Shown in pieces: positions 7,021 to 12,825 of a stretch of 12,859 nt of DNA. The stretch comes from Nanobdellota archaeon (GTDB taxonomy: Archaea > Nanobdellota > Nanobdellia > Pacearchaeales > GW2011-AR1). The notes beneath the pieces are model-generated. The model saw only the letters and a list, made by a program, of their open reading frames with translations. It was not told the DNA's origin and did no database searches. Each line of letters begins with the position of its first letter. Position 1 is the stretch's first letter. The position numbers were made by a program, and so were the translations under genes. Location of the stretch: positions 1 to 12,859 of the forward strand of contig JAUYDD010000206.1 in NCBI GenBank assembly GCA_030704765.1. The letters are read 5' to 3'.

Positions 7021-7037
7021 GATACATATTTTGTATC
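7021..7037. promoter_or_regulatory. Inverted-repeat operator candidate of the AbiE operon
   Basis: GATACA-TATTT-TGTATC has perfect 6-base arms, and one further inner pair also matches. It sits between the TATA box and the start codon, across the predicted transcription start. Known AbiEi antitoxins repress their own promoters through inverted repeats, so this is the likely site. Binding is inferred. Confidence 0.55.
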
Positions 7038-7065
7038 TTTATGATATTAATTTATTGGAGAAAAA

Positions 7066-7674
7066 ATGACATTGAAATTGATTGTAGAAAAATTAGCATG
7101 GGATAATAAAAAATTTATTACCTCTAATGAAATAAAAGATTATTGCGGAAAGCTCTCTCTTGATTACCTTACAACAATAAAATATCTTCTTCGCAATAAA
7201 TATTTAACAAGAATATTTAGGGGTATTTTTTATGTATTCTCAATTGAAGAAAGAAAACTAGGAAAGTCTGAAATGAATTTTTTTGAAATTTTAAAAGAAG
7301 CATTAAAAATCAAAGGAGTTAAAAATTGGTATTTTGGCTTAGAAACTGGCTTGAAATTCAACAATCTGACACATGAATACTTTGCTATTGACTATGTTAT
7401 TAATAATAAGATATTTAGGGCTAAATCAATTATTATAATGAAAAGAAAAGTAAAATTTTACAAACTCTCTCCTAAAATATTTTCGTTTGGAATAATAAAG
7501 AAAAAAATCAATTATTCTGATTCAGAAAAAACACTTCTTGACCTATTATATTTAAAGCATTATAGTAGAGAAGAATTTGAAGAAATTGCTGAAGAATTAT
7601 CAAAAACAAAATTACTTGAATACTCAAAAAATTATAATAAAAGGATTAAAGAGATTGTAAAGGAGATGAAATGA
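7066..7674 (+). CDS. abiEi: AbiEi-like antitoxin / winged-helix regulator
   Basis: This is the antitoxin and autorepressor of a type IV toxin-antitoxin pair; such antitoxins counter the toxin without binding it. The N-terminal about 60 residues form a winged helix (FITSNEIKDYCGKL, TTIKYLLRNKYLTRIFRGIFYV). They are followed by the AbiEi C-terminal domain with WYFGLETGLKFNNLTHE (88-104) and YSDSEKTLLDLLYLK (150-164), the latter resembling the conserved SPEKALLDLLYL helix. Length 202 fits. The stop overlaps the toxin start as ATGA at 7671-7674, so the genes are translationally coupled. GGAG at 7057-7060 supports ATG 7066. The family call rests on domain pattern plus the toxin neighbour. Confidence 0.8.
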   Translation: MTLKLIVEKLAWDNKKFITSNEIKDYCGKLSLDYLTTIKYLLRNKYLTRIFRGIFYVFSIEERKLGKSEMNFFEILKEALKIKGVKNWYFGLETGLKFNNLTHEYFAIDYVINNKIFRAKSIIIMKRKVKFYKLSPKIFSFGIIKKKINYSDSEKTLLDLLYLKHYSREEFEEIAEELSKTKLLEYSKNYNKRIKEIVKEMK

Positions 7675-8597
7675 AAAATAAAGAATTAATTGATTTTATC
7701 TCAAGAAGGTTAAACATAGCTAGAAGAGATTTGATAGAAAAAGATATTATCATTAGTAAAATTCTATTCAATCTGTCTCAAAATACAGATTTTTTTAAAA
7801 ATTACACTTTCAAAGGAGGAACTTGTTTAATAAAATGTTATTTTGGTTATTTCAGGTTTTCAGAAGATTTGGATTTTACCTATTTAAACCAAAAAGAATT
7901 TGCCAACAAATCAAAAACTAAAATAAGAGTATTAATATCAGAGAAGATTAACAAATTAGGAGAATTAATTGAGATTATAGCTAAACAGCTTGATTTGGAT
8001 TTTAAAATAGAAAAAGAAAATAAAAGATATGTTCAATTTGGTGGTAGCAATGCATTTGTTACGTTTAAATTATGGTATAACTCCCAAGAATTAGGAAAGG
8101 AAACATTTGTTAAAATTCAGGTAAACCATATTGAAAAATTAAATTATCCAATAAAAGAGCTAAACGCAGGATATATAGTGCCAAAAAATCTTGAAAAAGA
8201 TTTTTCTTTTTTAGTTCAAGAAGAAACAGAGATTCTATTAAAACCAGTAAAAATCAAAGCATATGATTTAAAGGAAATTCTTATTGAGAAAATAAGAGCA
8301 ATATTAACAAGGAGAGGAATAAAAGTAAGAGATTTTGTAGATGTATTTTTAATAACTGAGAAGGATAAATTAAACTTGAATGATTTTAAGAAAGAAATTC
8401 TAGAAAAGGTAAATAATATGCTGAAGTTTGAAAAATATAACCAAAACATAAAGAATAAAGAAACACAACTTAATGATGATTTGATTTTAGGAGAAGAAGA
8501 GGCATTAATGCTAACTCCAATAGACAAAAGTTTTCCAAAATTTTTAACAGAGTTTAATGTTTTTTTAAAAGAGATAATAAGAGGTTTGAAGTTATAG
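7671..8597 (+). CDS. abiEii: AbiEii-type nucleotidyltransferase toxin
   Basis: AbiEii toxins are DNA polymerase beta-fold nucleotidyltransferases that stop growth; characterised homologues (MenT) block tRNA by adding nucleotides to the 3' end. The motifs are visible: FKGGTCLIK at 47-55 (GG-T and K55), RFSEDLDF at 62-69 with catalytic D66 and D68, then a beta-domain (FVKIQVNHIEK), and LKEILIEKIRAILTRRGIKVRDFVDVFLI at 200-228 matching the conserved K-x-A...RD-x-D segment. Length 308 is typical. The start overlaps the antitoxin stop, and GGAG at 7662-7665 lies five bases upstream of the ATG. All key residues are present, so it looks active. The target is not deducible. Confidence 0.9.
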   Translation: MKNKELIDFISRRLNIARRDLIEKDIIISKILFNLSQNTDFFKNYTFKGGTCLIKCYFGYFRFSEDLDFTYLNQKEFANKSKTKIRVLISEKINKLGELIEIIAKQLDLDFKIEKENKRYVQFGGSNAFVTFKLWYNSQELGKETFVKIQVNHIEKLNYPIKELNAGYIVPKNLEKDFSFLVQEETEILLKPVKIKAYDLKEILIEKIRAILTRRGIKVRDFVDVFLITEKDKLNLNDFKKEILEKVNNMLKFEKYNQNIKNKETQLNDDLILGEEEALMLTPIDKSFPKFLTEFNVFLKEIIRGLKL

Positions 8598-8722
8598 GTT
8601 CGTGAGAGCGTTCAACTTATAGTTTAACTTATAATATAATAAGTAAAAAACAATTGTTTTCATATAAAAACATATATAGCATTTACTTAAAGGTTATACC
8701 CTAAGCTCTTGGCTTAGGGTAA
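8598..8722. other. Repeat- and hairpin-rich spacer after the AbiE operon
   Basis: AACTTATA occurs twice (about 8611-8618 and 8623-8630), with an inverted ATAAGT shortly after. AAAACAATTGTTTT at 8647-8660 is a perfect 14-base palindrome. 8697-8721 is a perfect hairpin with 10-bp arms TACCCTAAGC/GCTTAGGGTA and loop TCTTG. No promoter or gene is certain. The hairpin is GC-richer than its surroundings, and it could be a structural end of a lost small mobile element or a 3'-end structure. Confidence 0.4.
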
Positions 8723-8753
8723 AGCAAAGAAAAATTATAACTATTTTAGTAAT

Positions 8754-9017
8754 GTGAAAATAAGTTTAAAGCTCGCAGATTCGCTTTCTAAAATTGGTTT
8801 AGTTATGAAGATTAAAGCAAATGAATATGATGAAACGCGAGTATGTTTTGGCACTAATGATATTAAAGAAAAATTTTGGTTGGACTTGTCCTCCAAAATG
8901 AATTGTAAAGATGCCCTATATCCTTGGCATAAGGAGGTTTACTTAAATTTTCTTTCAATTCTGTCTAATTGTTTTTTTATTATTTCAATCTCTCTTTCTG
9001 CTTTTCTATTGACTTGA
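8754..9017 (+). CDS. Doubtful small ORF, possible gene remnant
   Basis: A GTG-started 87-codon frame. The first about 62 codons have protein-like composition (KIKANEYDETRVCFGTNDIKEKFWLDLSS...LYPWHKEVYL). The last about 27 run antisense through the 3' end of the DUF1003 gene and look like a shadow. The frame is already open from 8718. It may be a degraded gene whose true end was lost, or noncoding. ATG 8805 is an alternative start. I recognise no family. The minus strand is also open over part of this stretch. Confidence 0.25.
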   Translation: MKISLKLADSLSKIGLVMKIKANEYDETRVCFGTNDIKEKFWLDLSSKMNCKDALYPWHKEVYLNFLSILSNCFFIISISLSAFLLT

Positions 9018-9328
9018 TAATCATATTCTGCTCTTAATCTGTCTTTTTGAGATTGTCTATTTTGGCTCATCAAGATTATTGGAGCTTGGATTGCTGTAAC
9101 ACATGAGAGCATAAGGTTCAGAAGTATAAAAGGAAAAGGATCTTTTATATTTCCGCTTATGAATTTCAAAATAAAATAACCTTCTGTTATTATCCAGATA
9201 ATCAAAAAAGCTAAGAATATTAGGATGAATGTCCAGCTTCCAGCAATCTTAGTCAATCTATCTGCTGCTTTTTGCCCAATAGTTCTTTTATGAATAATGA
9301 CTGGGTGTTGTTTTTCCTCTTTTTTCAT
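8939..9328 (-). CDS. DUF1003 integral membrane protein
   Basis: The 129-residue protein matches DUF1003. GQKAADRLTKIAGSWTFI (18-35) leads into the first transmembrane helix (about 32-54). A second helix (about 65-88) contains the family hallmark PFPFILLNLMLSCVTAIQAP, followed by IILMSQNRQ and RLRAEYDYQVNRKAE. The C-terminus (95-128) is a charged helix likely to form a coiled coil. Both ends are probably cytoplasmic. The function of DUF1003 is not established. A TTTATAAAG on the minus strand near 9365-9373 is the best TATA candidate and would give a short leader. The gene runs divergent from the nucleotidyltransferase at 9491. Confidence 0.88.
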   Translation of the reverse strand: MKKEEKQHPVIIHKRTIGQKAADRLTKIAGSWTFILIFLAFLIIWIITEGYFILKFISGNIKDPFPFILLNLMLSCVTAIQAPIILMSQNRQSQKDRLRAEYDYQVNRKAEREIEIIKKQLDRIERKFK

Positions 9329-9429
9329 TTTCGAAAAATTTATTTAATTTTTATTTACAATAATCTTTATAAACAAGTTTTTATATATTTTGTTATAAAA
9401 AGAAGATTAAAAAAGTTTTCACTAAATAT

Positions 9430-9454
9430 ATTGTAACTATATAGTAATTACAAT
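9430..9454. promoter_or_regulatory. Inverted repeat between divergent DUF1003 and nucleotidyltransferase genes
   Basis: Perfect 7-base arms ATTGTAA/TTACAAT are separated by 11 bases, inside which two more pairs fit. It lies immediately upstream of the TATA box at 9461-9470. An operator role is possible, but AT-richness lowers certainty. Confidence 0.4.
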
Positions 9455-9460
9455 AGAAAA

Positions 9461-9470
9461 GTTTAAAAAC
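9461..9470 (+). promoter_or_regulatory. TATA box of the 9491 gene
   Basis: GTTTAAAAAC begins 30 bases before ATG 9491, consistent with a leaderless mRNA. A second TATA-like TTTTATATA just downstream is too close to the ATG. Confidence 0.45.
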
Positions 9471-9490
9471 CATTTTTTTATATAGATTAT

Positions 9491-10366
9491 ATGAAATCAC
9501 CAGTCTATACATTAGCAAACGAGGAATTTGCACATTTTGTAAAAATTGCAGAAGAAGTACTCAGAGAAAAAGAAATTCCTCATATTTTAGTTGGAGGAAT
9601 TGCAACACAAGTTCATGTTCTAGAGAGATTATGCAGACATTACAATAAAGATGTTGTTAGTTTAGTTTCAGATGAAAATTTTAGAGAGCAAGATTATCTT
9701 AGGGCAACAGATGCAGTTGATTTAGCATTAAGGTTTCCAGAATATGATGGTCTTGAAAGTATACTTGGTCCTGAGAGAAAGTATTTTCATAATCGAGCTC
9801 ATCTAGCTACTGGTGCTAAAATAAATGATTTTTGCATGGCAATAGTCCAAGGAGGTGATAATGGTGATTATTTATCTTGCACAGGAGACCATATCTTTAG
9901 CTATGGTTTTATAAGGCCTGGAATTCAAAGACCTGAATTTAGTGTTTCAGTTGACAAAATTGAAAGAAATCCTATTTTTTTGAAAATTTCAAGAAAGCCT
10001 GATGATTTAGAGGGTTTGGATACAGAATTTTATAATGAATTTGTAAATTCAGGAGTTGATATAAAAATACCTTATTCAGGAGATTATAGTCTAGATTTAA
10101 GAGTTCTTAAACCTGAACATCTGTTAGCAGTAAAAATAGCACTTGACAGGCCTAAAGATGCAATGGATGTAAGGAATCTTGTTTATGCAATGCGTTTAGT
10201 TGGAGAGTTTGATAAAAGAAGAGATTTTCCAAGAACTCTGTATCAATTAAGAAAATATCTTCTTCCAAGATGTGAAAGAGAACTTGGAAATTTTGGTATT
10301 GCAATTGGAGTTCCAATAAAAATTCCTTATGAAACAAGACGAGCTGAAAATGCATTAAATCAGTAA
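9491..10366 (+). CDS. Nucleotidyltransferase-fold protein (AbiEii/MNT-like), possibly divergent
   Basis: Residues 24-44 (EREIPHILVGGIA-like segment: LREKEIPHILVGGIATQ) and RATDAVDL at 71-78 match the two N-terminal motifs of the nucleotidyltransferase fold (VGG-x-A, R-x-T-x-D-x-D-L). The C-terminal LRVLKPEHLLAVKIALDRPKDAMDV (203-227) matches the conserved K(P)E-LLA-K-x-A...RPKD-x-D segment of AbiEii-like proteins. The first Asp of the usual D-x-D appears as Ala75, although D74 and D77 remain, so catalysis is uncertain. A middle section (about 95-145) with several Cys and Gly-Asp residues is unusual. Length is 291. No antitoxin-like partner is adjacent. It could be a toxin-like enzyme or an inactive homologue. 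Confidence 0.65.
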   Translation: MKSPVYTLANEEFAHFVKIAEEVLREKEIPHILVGGIATQVHVLERLCRHYNKDVVSLVSDENFREQDYLRATDAVDLALRFPEYDGLESILGPERKYFHNRAHLATGAKINDFCMAIVQGGDNGDYLSCTGDHIFSYGFIRPGIQRPEFSVSVDKIERNPIFLKISRKPDDLEGLDTEFYNEFVNSGVDIKIPYSGDYSLDLRVLKPEHLLAVKIALDRPKDAMDVRNLVYAMRLVGEFDKRRDFPRTLYQLRKYLLPRCERELGNFGIAIGVPIKIPYETRRAENALNQ

Positions 10367-10367
10367 T

Positions 10368-10376
10368 TTTATATAT
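10368..10376 (+). promoter_or_regulatory. TATA box of gatE
   Basis: TTTATATAT is centred 26 bases before ATG 10398 in the 31-base gap after the preceding stop, so gatE probably has its own leaderless transcript. Confidence 0.5.
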
Positions 10377-10397
10377 ACTTTTTTCTTTGTTTATATC

Positions 10398-11819
10398 ATG
10401 GTAGAAATAAAATCCGGTATTGAAATTCATCAGCAATTAAATACTCATAAACTTTTCTGCAATTGTCCTTCTATTCTTAGAAACGATGAACCAAATGTTA
10501 TAATTAAAAGAAAACTTCATGCTGTTGCTGGTGAATCTGGAGAAATTGATGCTGCTGCAATTCATGAAGCAACTCTAGATAAGGAGTTCATCTATCAGGG
10601 ATATGACACAACTTGTCTTTTTGAACTTGATGAATGTCCTCCTCATTTAATAAATCCAGAAGCTCTTAAAATTGCTTTGCATATTGCATTATTTCTTAAT
10701 TGCGAGATATTGCCTATTACTCAAATAATGAGAAAAACTGTAGTTAACGGAAGCAATACTTCAGGATTCCAAAGAACTGTCTTAATAGCAAGAAATGGCT
10801 ATGTTGAAACAGTTCATGGCAGAGTTGGTATAGAGACTGTTTTTTTAGAGGAAGATGCTGCAAGAGAAATTGGAAAAGAAGGAAATAAAATTATATTCAG
10901 ATTAGATAGGCTAGGTATTCCATTAGTTGAAATTGCAACAGCACCTGATATTAAATCAGCAGAACAAGCAAAAGAAGTTGCACTTTTTATTGGAGATGTT
11001 TTACGCTCATGCAAAGTTAAAAGAGGAATAGGAACAATAAGACAAGATATTAACATCAGTATTCCAGGGCATCCCAGAGTTGAAATAAAAGGTTTTCAAG
11101 ATGTAAAAATGTTTATTCCTACAATTGAAAATGAAGTTTTAAGGCAGAATGAAAATCTTAAGTCTGGAAAAGAATTAAAAAGTGAAGTCAGGAATTCTAA
11201 TGTTGATGGAACAACGGCATACTTAAGGCCAATGCCTGGAAGTGCCAGGATGTACCCTGAAACAGACTTGCCTTTATTACACATATCTAGAGAGATAATA
11301 AATAAAGCAAAGGCAAGTGTTCCTAAACTTAGGAGCGATATTAGGGGAAACTTAAGAAACAAAGGATTATCAGAAGAGATGATAAAACTTCTGAGTCATG
11401 GAGATAAGATTGAAGAATTCGAGTCATTATTGAAAATAATCAATGACCCTAATTTTATTGCAAAAGTATTGTTTTTAATTCCAGCTGATATTTCTAGTCA
11501 TGAAAAAATTGAAAATATTAATGATGTTTTGAATTTGGATATAATTGAAAGTGTTGTTAATTCTGTTGCTTCTGGAAAAATCAGTCGTGATGATGTCAAA
11601 CATGTAATGGAAAGAATAGCTAAAGGTGAGAAATTTGAAAATGCAATTAAATTAGAAAAAGCTGATTTATCTGAAATAGAAGGAGAAATAGCAAAAATTG
11701 TTAAAGAAAAACCTGGTCTTTCTATTGGAGGTTATATGGGTTTAATAATGCAGAAATTCAAAGGCAAAATTTCTGGAAAAGAAGCAAGCGATATATTACA
11801 GAAACTTTTAAAAACCTAG
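10398..11819 (+). CDS. gatE: Glu-tRNA(Gln) amidotransferase subunit E (GatE), lacking the GAD insertion
   Basis: GatE binds Glu-tRNA(Gln), phosphorylates the glutamyl group and, with ammonia from GatD, makes Gln-tRNA(Gln). The core is clear: GIEIHQQLNTHKLFCNC (7-23), DECPPHLIN, VNGSNTSGFQRT (116-127), VFLEEDAAR (148-156), DRLGIPLVEIATAPDI (170-185), IRQDINISI, GFQDVKMFIPTIENEVLRQ (232-250), then YLRPMPGSARMYPETDLPLL (275-294), and the helical/YqeY-like tail (about 330-473) ending IMQKFKGKISGKEASDILQKLL. Known GatE proteins are about 620-630 residues and carry an AspRS-like GAD domain of roughly 120-130 residues between the ENEV-RQ helix and the YLRP segment. Here only about 24 residues join them. 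The frame is uninterrupted, so this is an in-frame absence rather than a frameshift. It is probably functional but with altered tRNA contacts. Confidence 0.93.
   Translation: MVEIKSGIEIHQQLNTHKLFCNCPSILRNDEPNVIIKRKLHAVAGESGEIDAAAIHEATLDKEFIYQGYDTTCLFELDECPPHLINPEALKIALHIALFLNCEILPITQIMRKTVVNGSNTSGFQRTVLIARNGYVETVHGRVGIETVFLEEDAAREIGKEGNKIIFRLDRLGIPLVEIATAPDIKSAEQAKEVALFIGDVLRSCKVKRGIGTIRQDINISIPGHPRVEIKGFQDVKMFIPTIENEVLRQNENLKSGKELKSEVRNSNVDGTTAYLRPMPGSARMYPETDLPLLHISREIINKAKASVPKLRSDIRGNLRNKGLSEEMIKLLSHGDKIEEFESLLKIINDPNFIAKVLFLIPADISSHEKIENINDVLNLDIIESVVNSVASGKISRDDVKHVMERIAKGEKFENAIKLEKADLSEIEGEIAKIVKEKPGLSIGGYMGLIMQKFKGKISGKEASDILQKLLKT
11805..11815 (+). promoter_or_regulatory. TATA box of the 11836 gene, inside the end of gatE
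   Basis: CTTTTAAAAAC is centred 26 bases before ATG 11836 and overlaps the last codons of gatE. Confidence 0.45.
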
Positions 11820-11835
11820 ATTTTTACTATTTTTG

Positions 11836-12063
11836 ATGGATAGATATTTATTAGTTCCTTTTGATATGATAGATCAAGTTAGAGATTTTCTTAATAGAAG
11901 AATGTGGCCATGCAGACTTTCAGAGTTTGTAGAATCTTTTCCTGATTTCCCTGTTGTTGATTCATCAGAGATTCCAAGAGGGCAAAGATTAAGATGTTAT
12001 GCAGTTGGCTTCAATAATAGTGAATTGTCAGTATACAGAAATCATACAATTGATGTTAAATAA
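11836..12063 (+). CDS. Small hypothetical protein, 75 residues
   Basis: I do not recognise this protein. A TTG one codon earlier also opens the frame, but ATG 11836 fits the TATA box 26 bases upstream. The sequence (MDRYLLVPFDMIDQVRDFLNRRMWPCRLSEFVESF...) suggests an N-terminal strand and helix, followed by a Pro/Asp-rich middle and two short strands (RLRCYAVGF, ELSVYRNHTI). There are two cysteines and no membrane segment. It lies 16 bases after gatE and may be co-expressed by read-through. Confidence 0.5.
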   Translation: MDRYLLVPFDMIDQVRDFLNRRMWPCRLSEFVESFPDFPVVDSSEIPRGQRLRCYAVGFNNSELSVYRNHTIDVK

Positions 12064-12216
12064 ATAGTAATTTTTATTTGTTACTTTTTAATACAACAAT
12101 TCTTTAAATACATATTTATTCTATGATAATTATTATGTAACTCATAAAATATTTATAATGTCAGAAATTAAACCACATCTTTTAAGATGTGGATGTTAGT
12201 TTGTTTTAATTTTTGA
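12064..12216. other. Intergenic stretch with a perfect hairpin
   Basis: No gene is seen. A TATA-like CTTTAAATACATATTT occurs near 12102-12117. 12173-12192 is a perfect hairpin with 9-bp arms CCACATCTT/AAGATGTGG and a TT loop. It begins the structured region that continues to the window end. A 13-codon ATG frame at 12158 runs through the hairpin but is too short to support. Confidence 0.4.
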
Positions 12217-12280
12217 GCACAAGAAAATTGTTTTATGCAATTTTCTGTGCAGAAAATTCTTCTGAAAGAATTTTCATGCA
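12217..12280. other. Two tandem hairpins, each with one bulged A
   Basis: Hairpin 1 (12217-12250) pairs GCACA-(A)-GAAAATTG with CAATTTTC-TGTGC: 13 bp, one bulged A at 12222, seven-base loop. Hairpin 2 (12248-12280) pairs TGCA-GAAAATTCTT with AAGAATTTTC-(A)-TGCA: 14 bp, one bulged A at 12276, loop CTGA. They share three bases, so they compete at their edges. They precede the left inverted repeat directly and are absent from the right side. Confidence 0.6.
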
Positions 12281-12375
12281 TCTTAAAAACAAGGGCCAAT
12301 CAAACCACACTCGCCAGCAGGCGATTTTTTGCCGTGGCAAAAAACCTTTAGGGTGTGGTGGCCCATTGTTTTTTT
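12278..12375 (+). repeat. Left arm of a 98-99 bp inverted repeat, cloverleaf-like
   Basis: The reverse complement of 12705-12803 matches this arm with two mismatches and one inserted base. Within it, 12290-12368 folds into a four-way junction. The closing stem is CAA-GGGCC and ACCACAC paired with GTGTGGT and GGCCC-A-TTG, with a six-base bulge AATCAA. Three directly abutting hairpins follow: TCGCC-AGCA-GGCGA, TTTTTTGCC-GT-GGCAAAAAA, and CC-TTTA-GG. No base between 12304 and 12359 is left unpaired outside the loops. It is markedly GC-richer than its surroundings. Confidence 0.85.
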
Positions 12376-12710
12376 TATTTATTTTTATTGCGCCTTTAAT
12401 TGGAATGTTAGGTGCTATTATATTTACTCCAATAGTAATTTGGATTTTTTATAAATCAAACAGAAACAAGACTAATAAATGGTTCAAAAAATTACAGTTG
12501 ATTTCTGCAGCATTTTATAGTTTAGGCCATGGAACAAATGATGCACAAAAAACAATGGGAATAATTGCTTTAATTTTATTTTCAGCTGGAATAACTTCTG
12601 TTTTTAAAGTTGATAATTGGATTGTATTCAGCTGTCATGGAGCAATTGCTCTAGGAACTATTTTTGGAGGATGGAGAATAGTTAAAACAATGGGAACAAA
12701 TATCAAAAAA
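12375..12710 (+). pseudogene. Internal fragment of a PiT-family phosphate permease between the inverted repeats
   Basis: About 112 residues of inorganic phosphate transporter (PiT) sequence. Visible are the APLIGML membrane start, KKLQLISAAFYSLGHGTNDAQKTMGIIALIL with the family signature GHGTNDAQKTMGI, a following membrane helix WIVFSCHGAIALGTIFGGW, and RIVKTMGTNI. In full-length PiT proteins (often 330 residues or more) this is a middle section. The N-terminal GANDV half and the TP-QGF-AE C-terminal segment are missing on both sides. The frame runs into each repeat arm, giving an open frame from 12213 to 12752, but those ends are translated repeat. It is most likely a captured or truncated fragment; a functional three-helix protein is unlikely. 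Confidence 0.75.
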
Positions 12711-12803
12711 ACAATGGGCCACCACACCCTAAAGGTTTTTTGCCACAGCTAAAAAATCGCCTGCTGGCGAGTGTGGTTTGATTGGCCCTTGTTTTTAGGA
12801 TGC
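12705..12803 (-). repeat. Right arm of the inverted repeat
   Basis: This is the reverse complement of 12278-12375 except for two mismatches and one extra base. It folds the same way: closing stem 12712-12727 with 12771-12791 (bulge TTGATT), hairpins CC-TAAA-GG, TTTTTTGC...GC-(T)-AAAAAA, and TCGCC-TGCT-GGCGA. One mismatch and the extra base fall in the long-A/T hairpin, which is slightly weakened here but still pairs. Beyond 12803 the similarity fades (AATT-x-TC pattern only). Confidence 0.85.
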
Positions 12804-12825
12804 TCGAGAATTGAAAACTGTAACA

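Noticed and set aside
10152..10436. Minus-strand ORF across the nucleotidyltransferase/gatE junction
   Set aside because: Antisense to two well-supported genes and covers a promoter; no recognisable protein.
12213..12374. N-terminal part of the open frame in front of the PiT fragment, read as protein
   Set aside because: It is translation of the hairpins and inverted repeat, starts with TTG, and has no PiT similarity; the missing PiT N-terminal half is not here.
12278..12803. CRISPR array or tRNA gene, because of the repeats and the cloverleaf shape
   Set aside because: There are only two inverted copies, not regularly spaced direct repeats, and the cloverleaf lacks tRNA stem lengths, the T-loop consensus and an anticodon arm.
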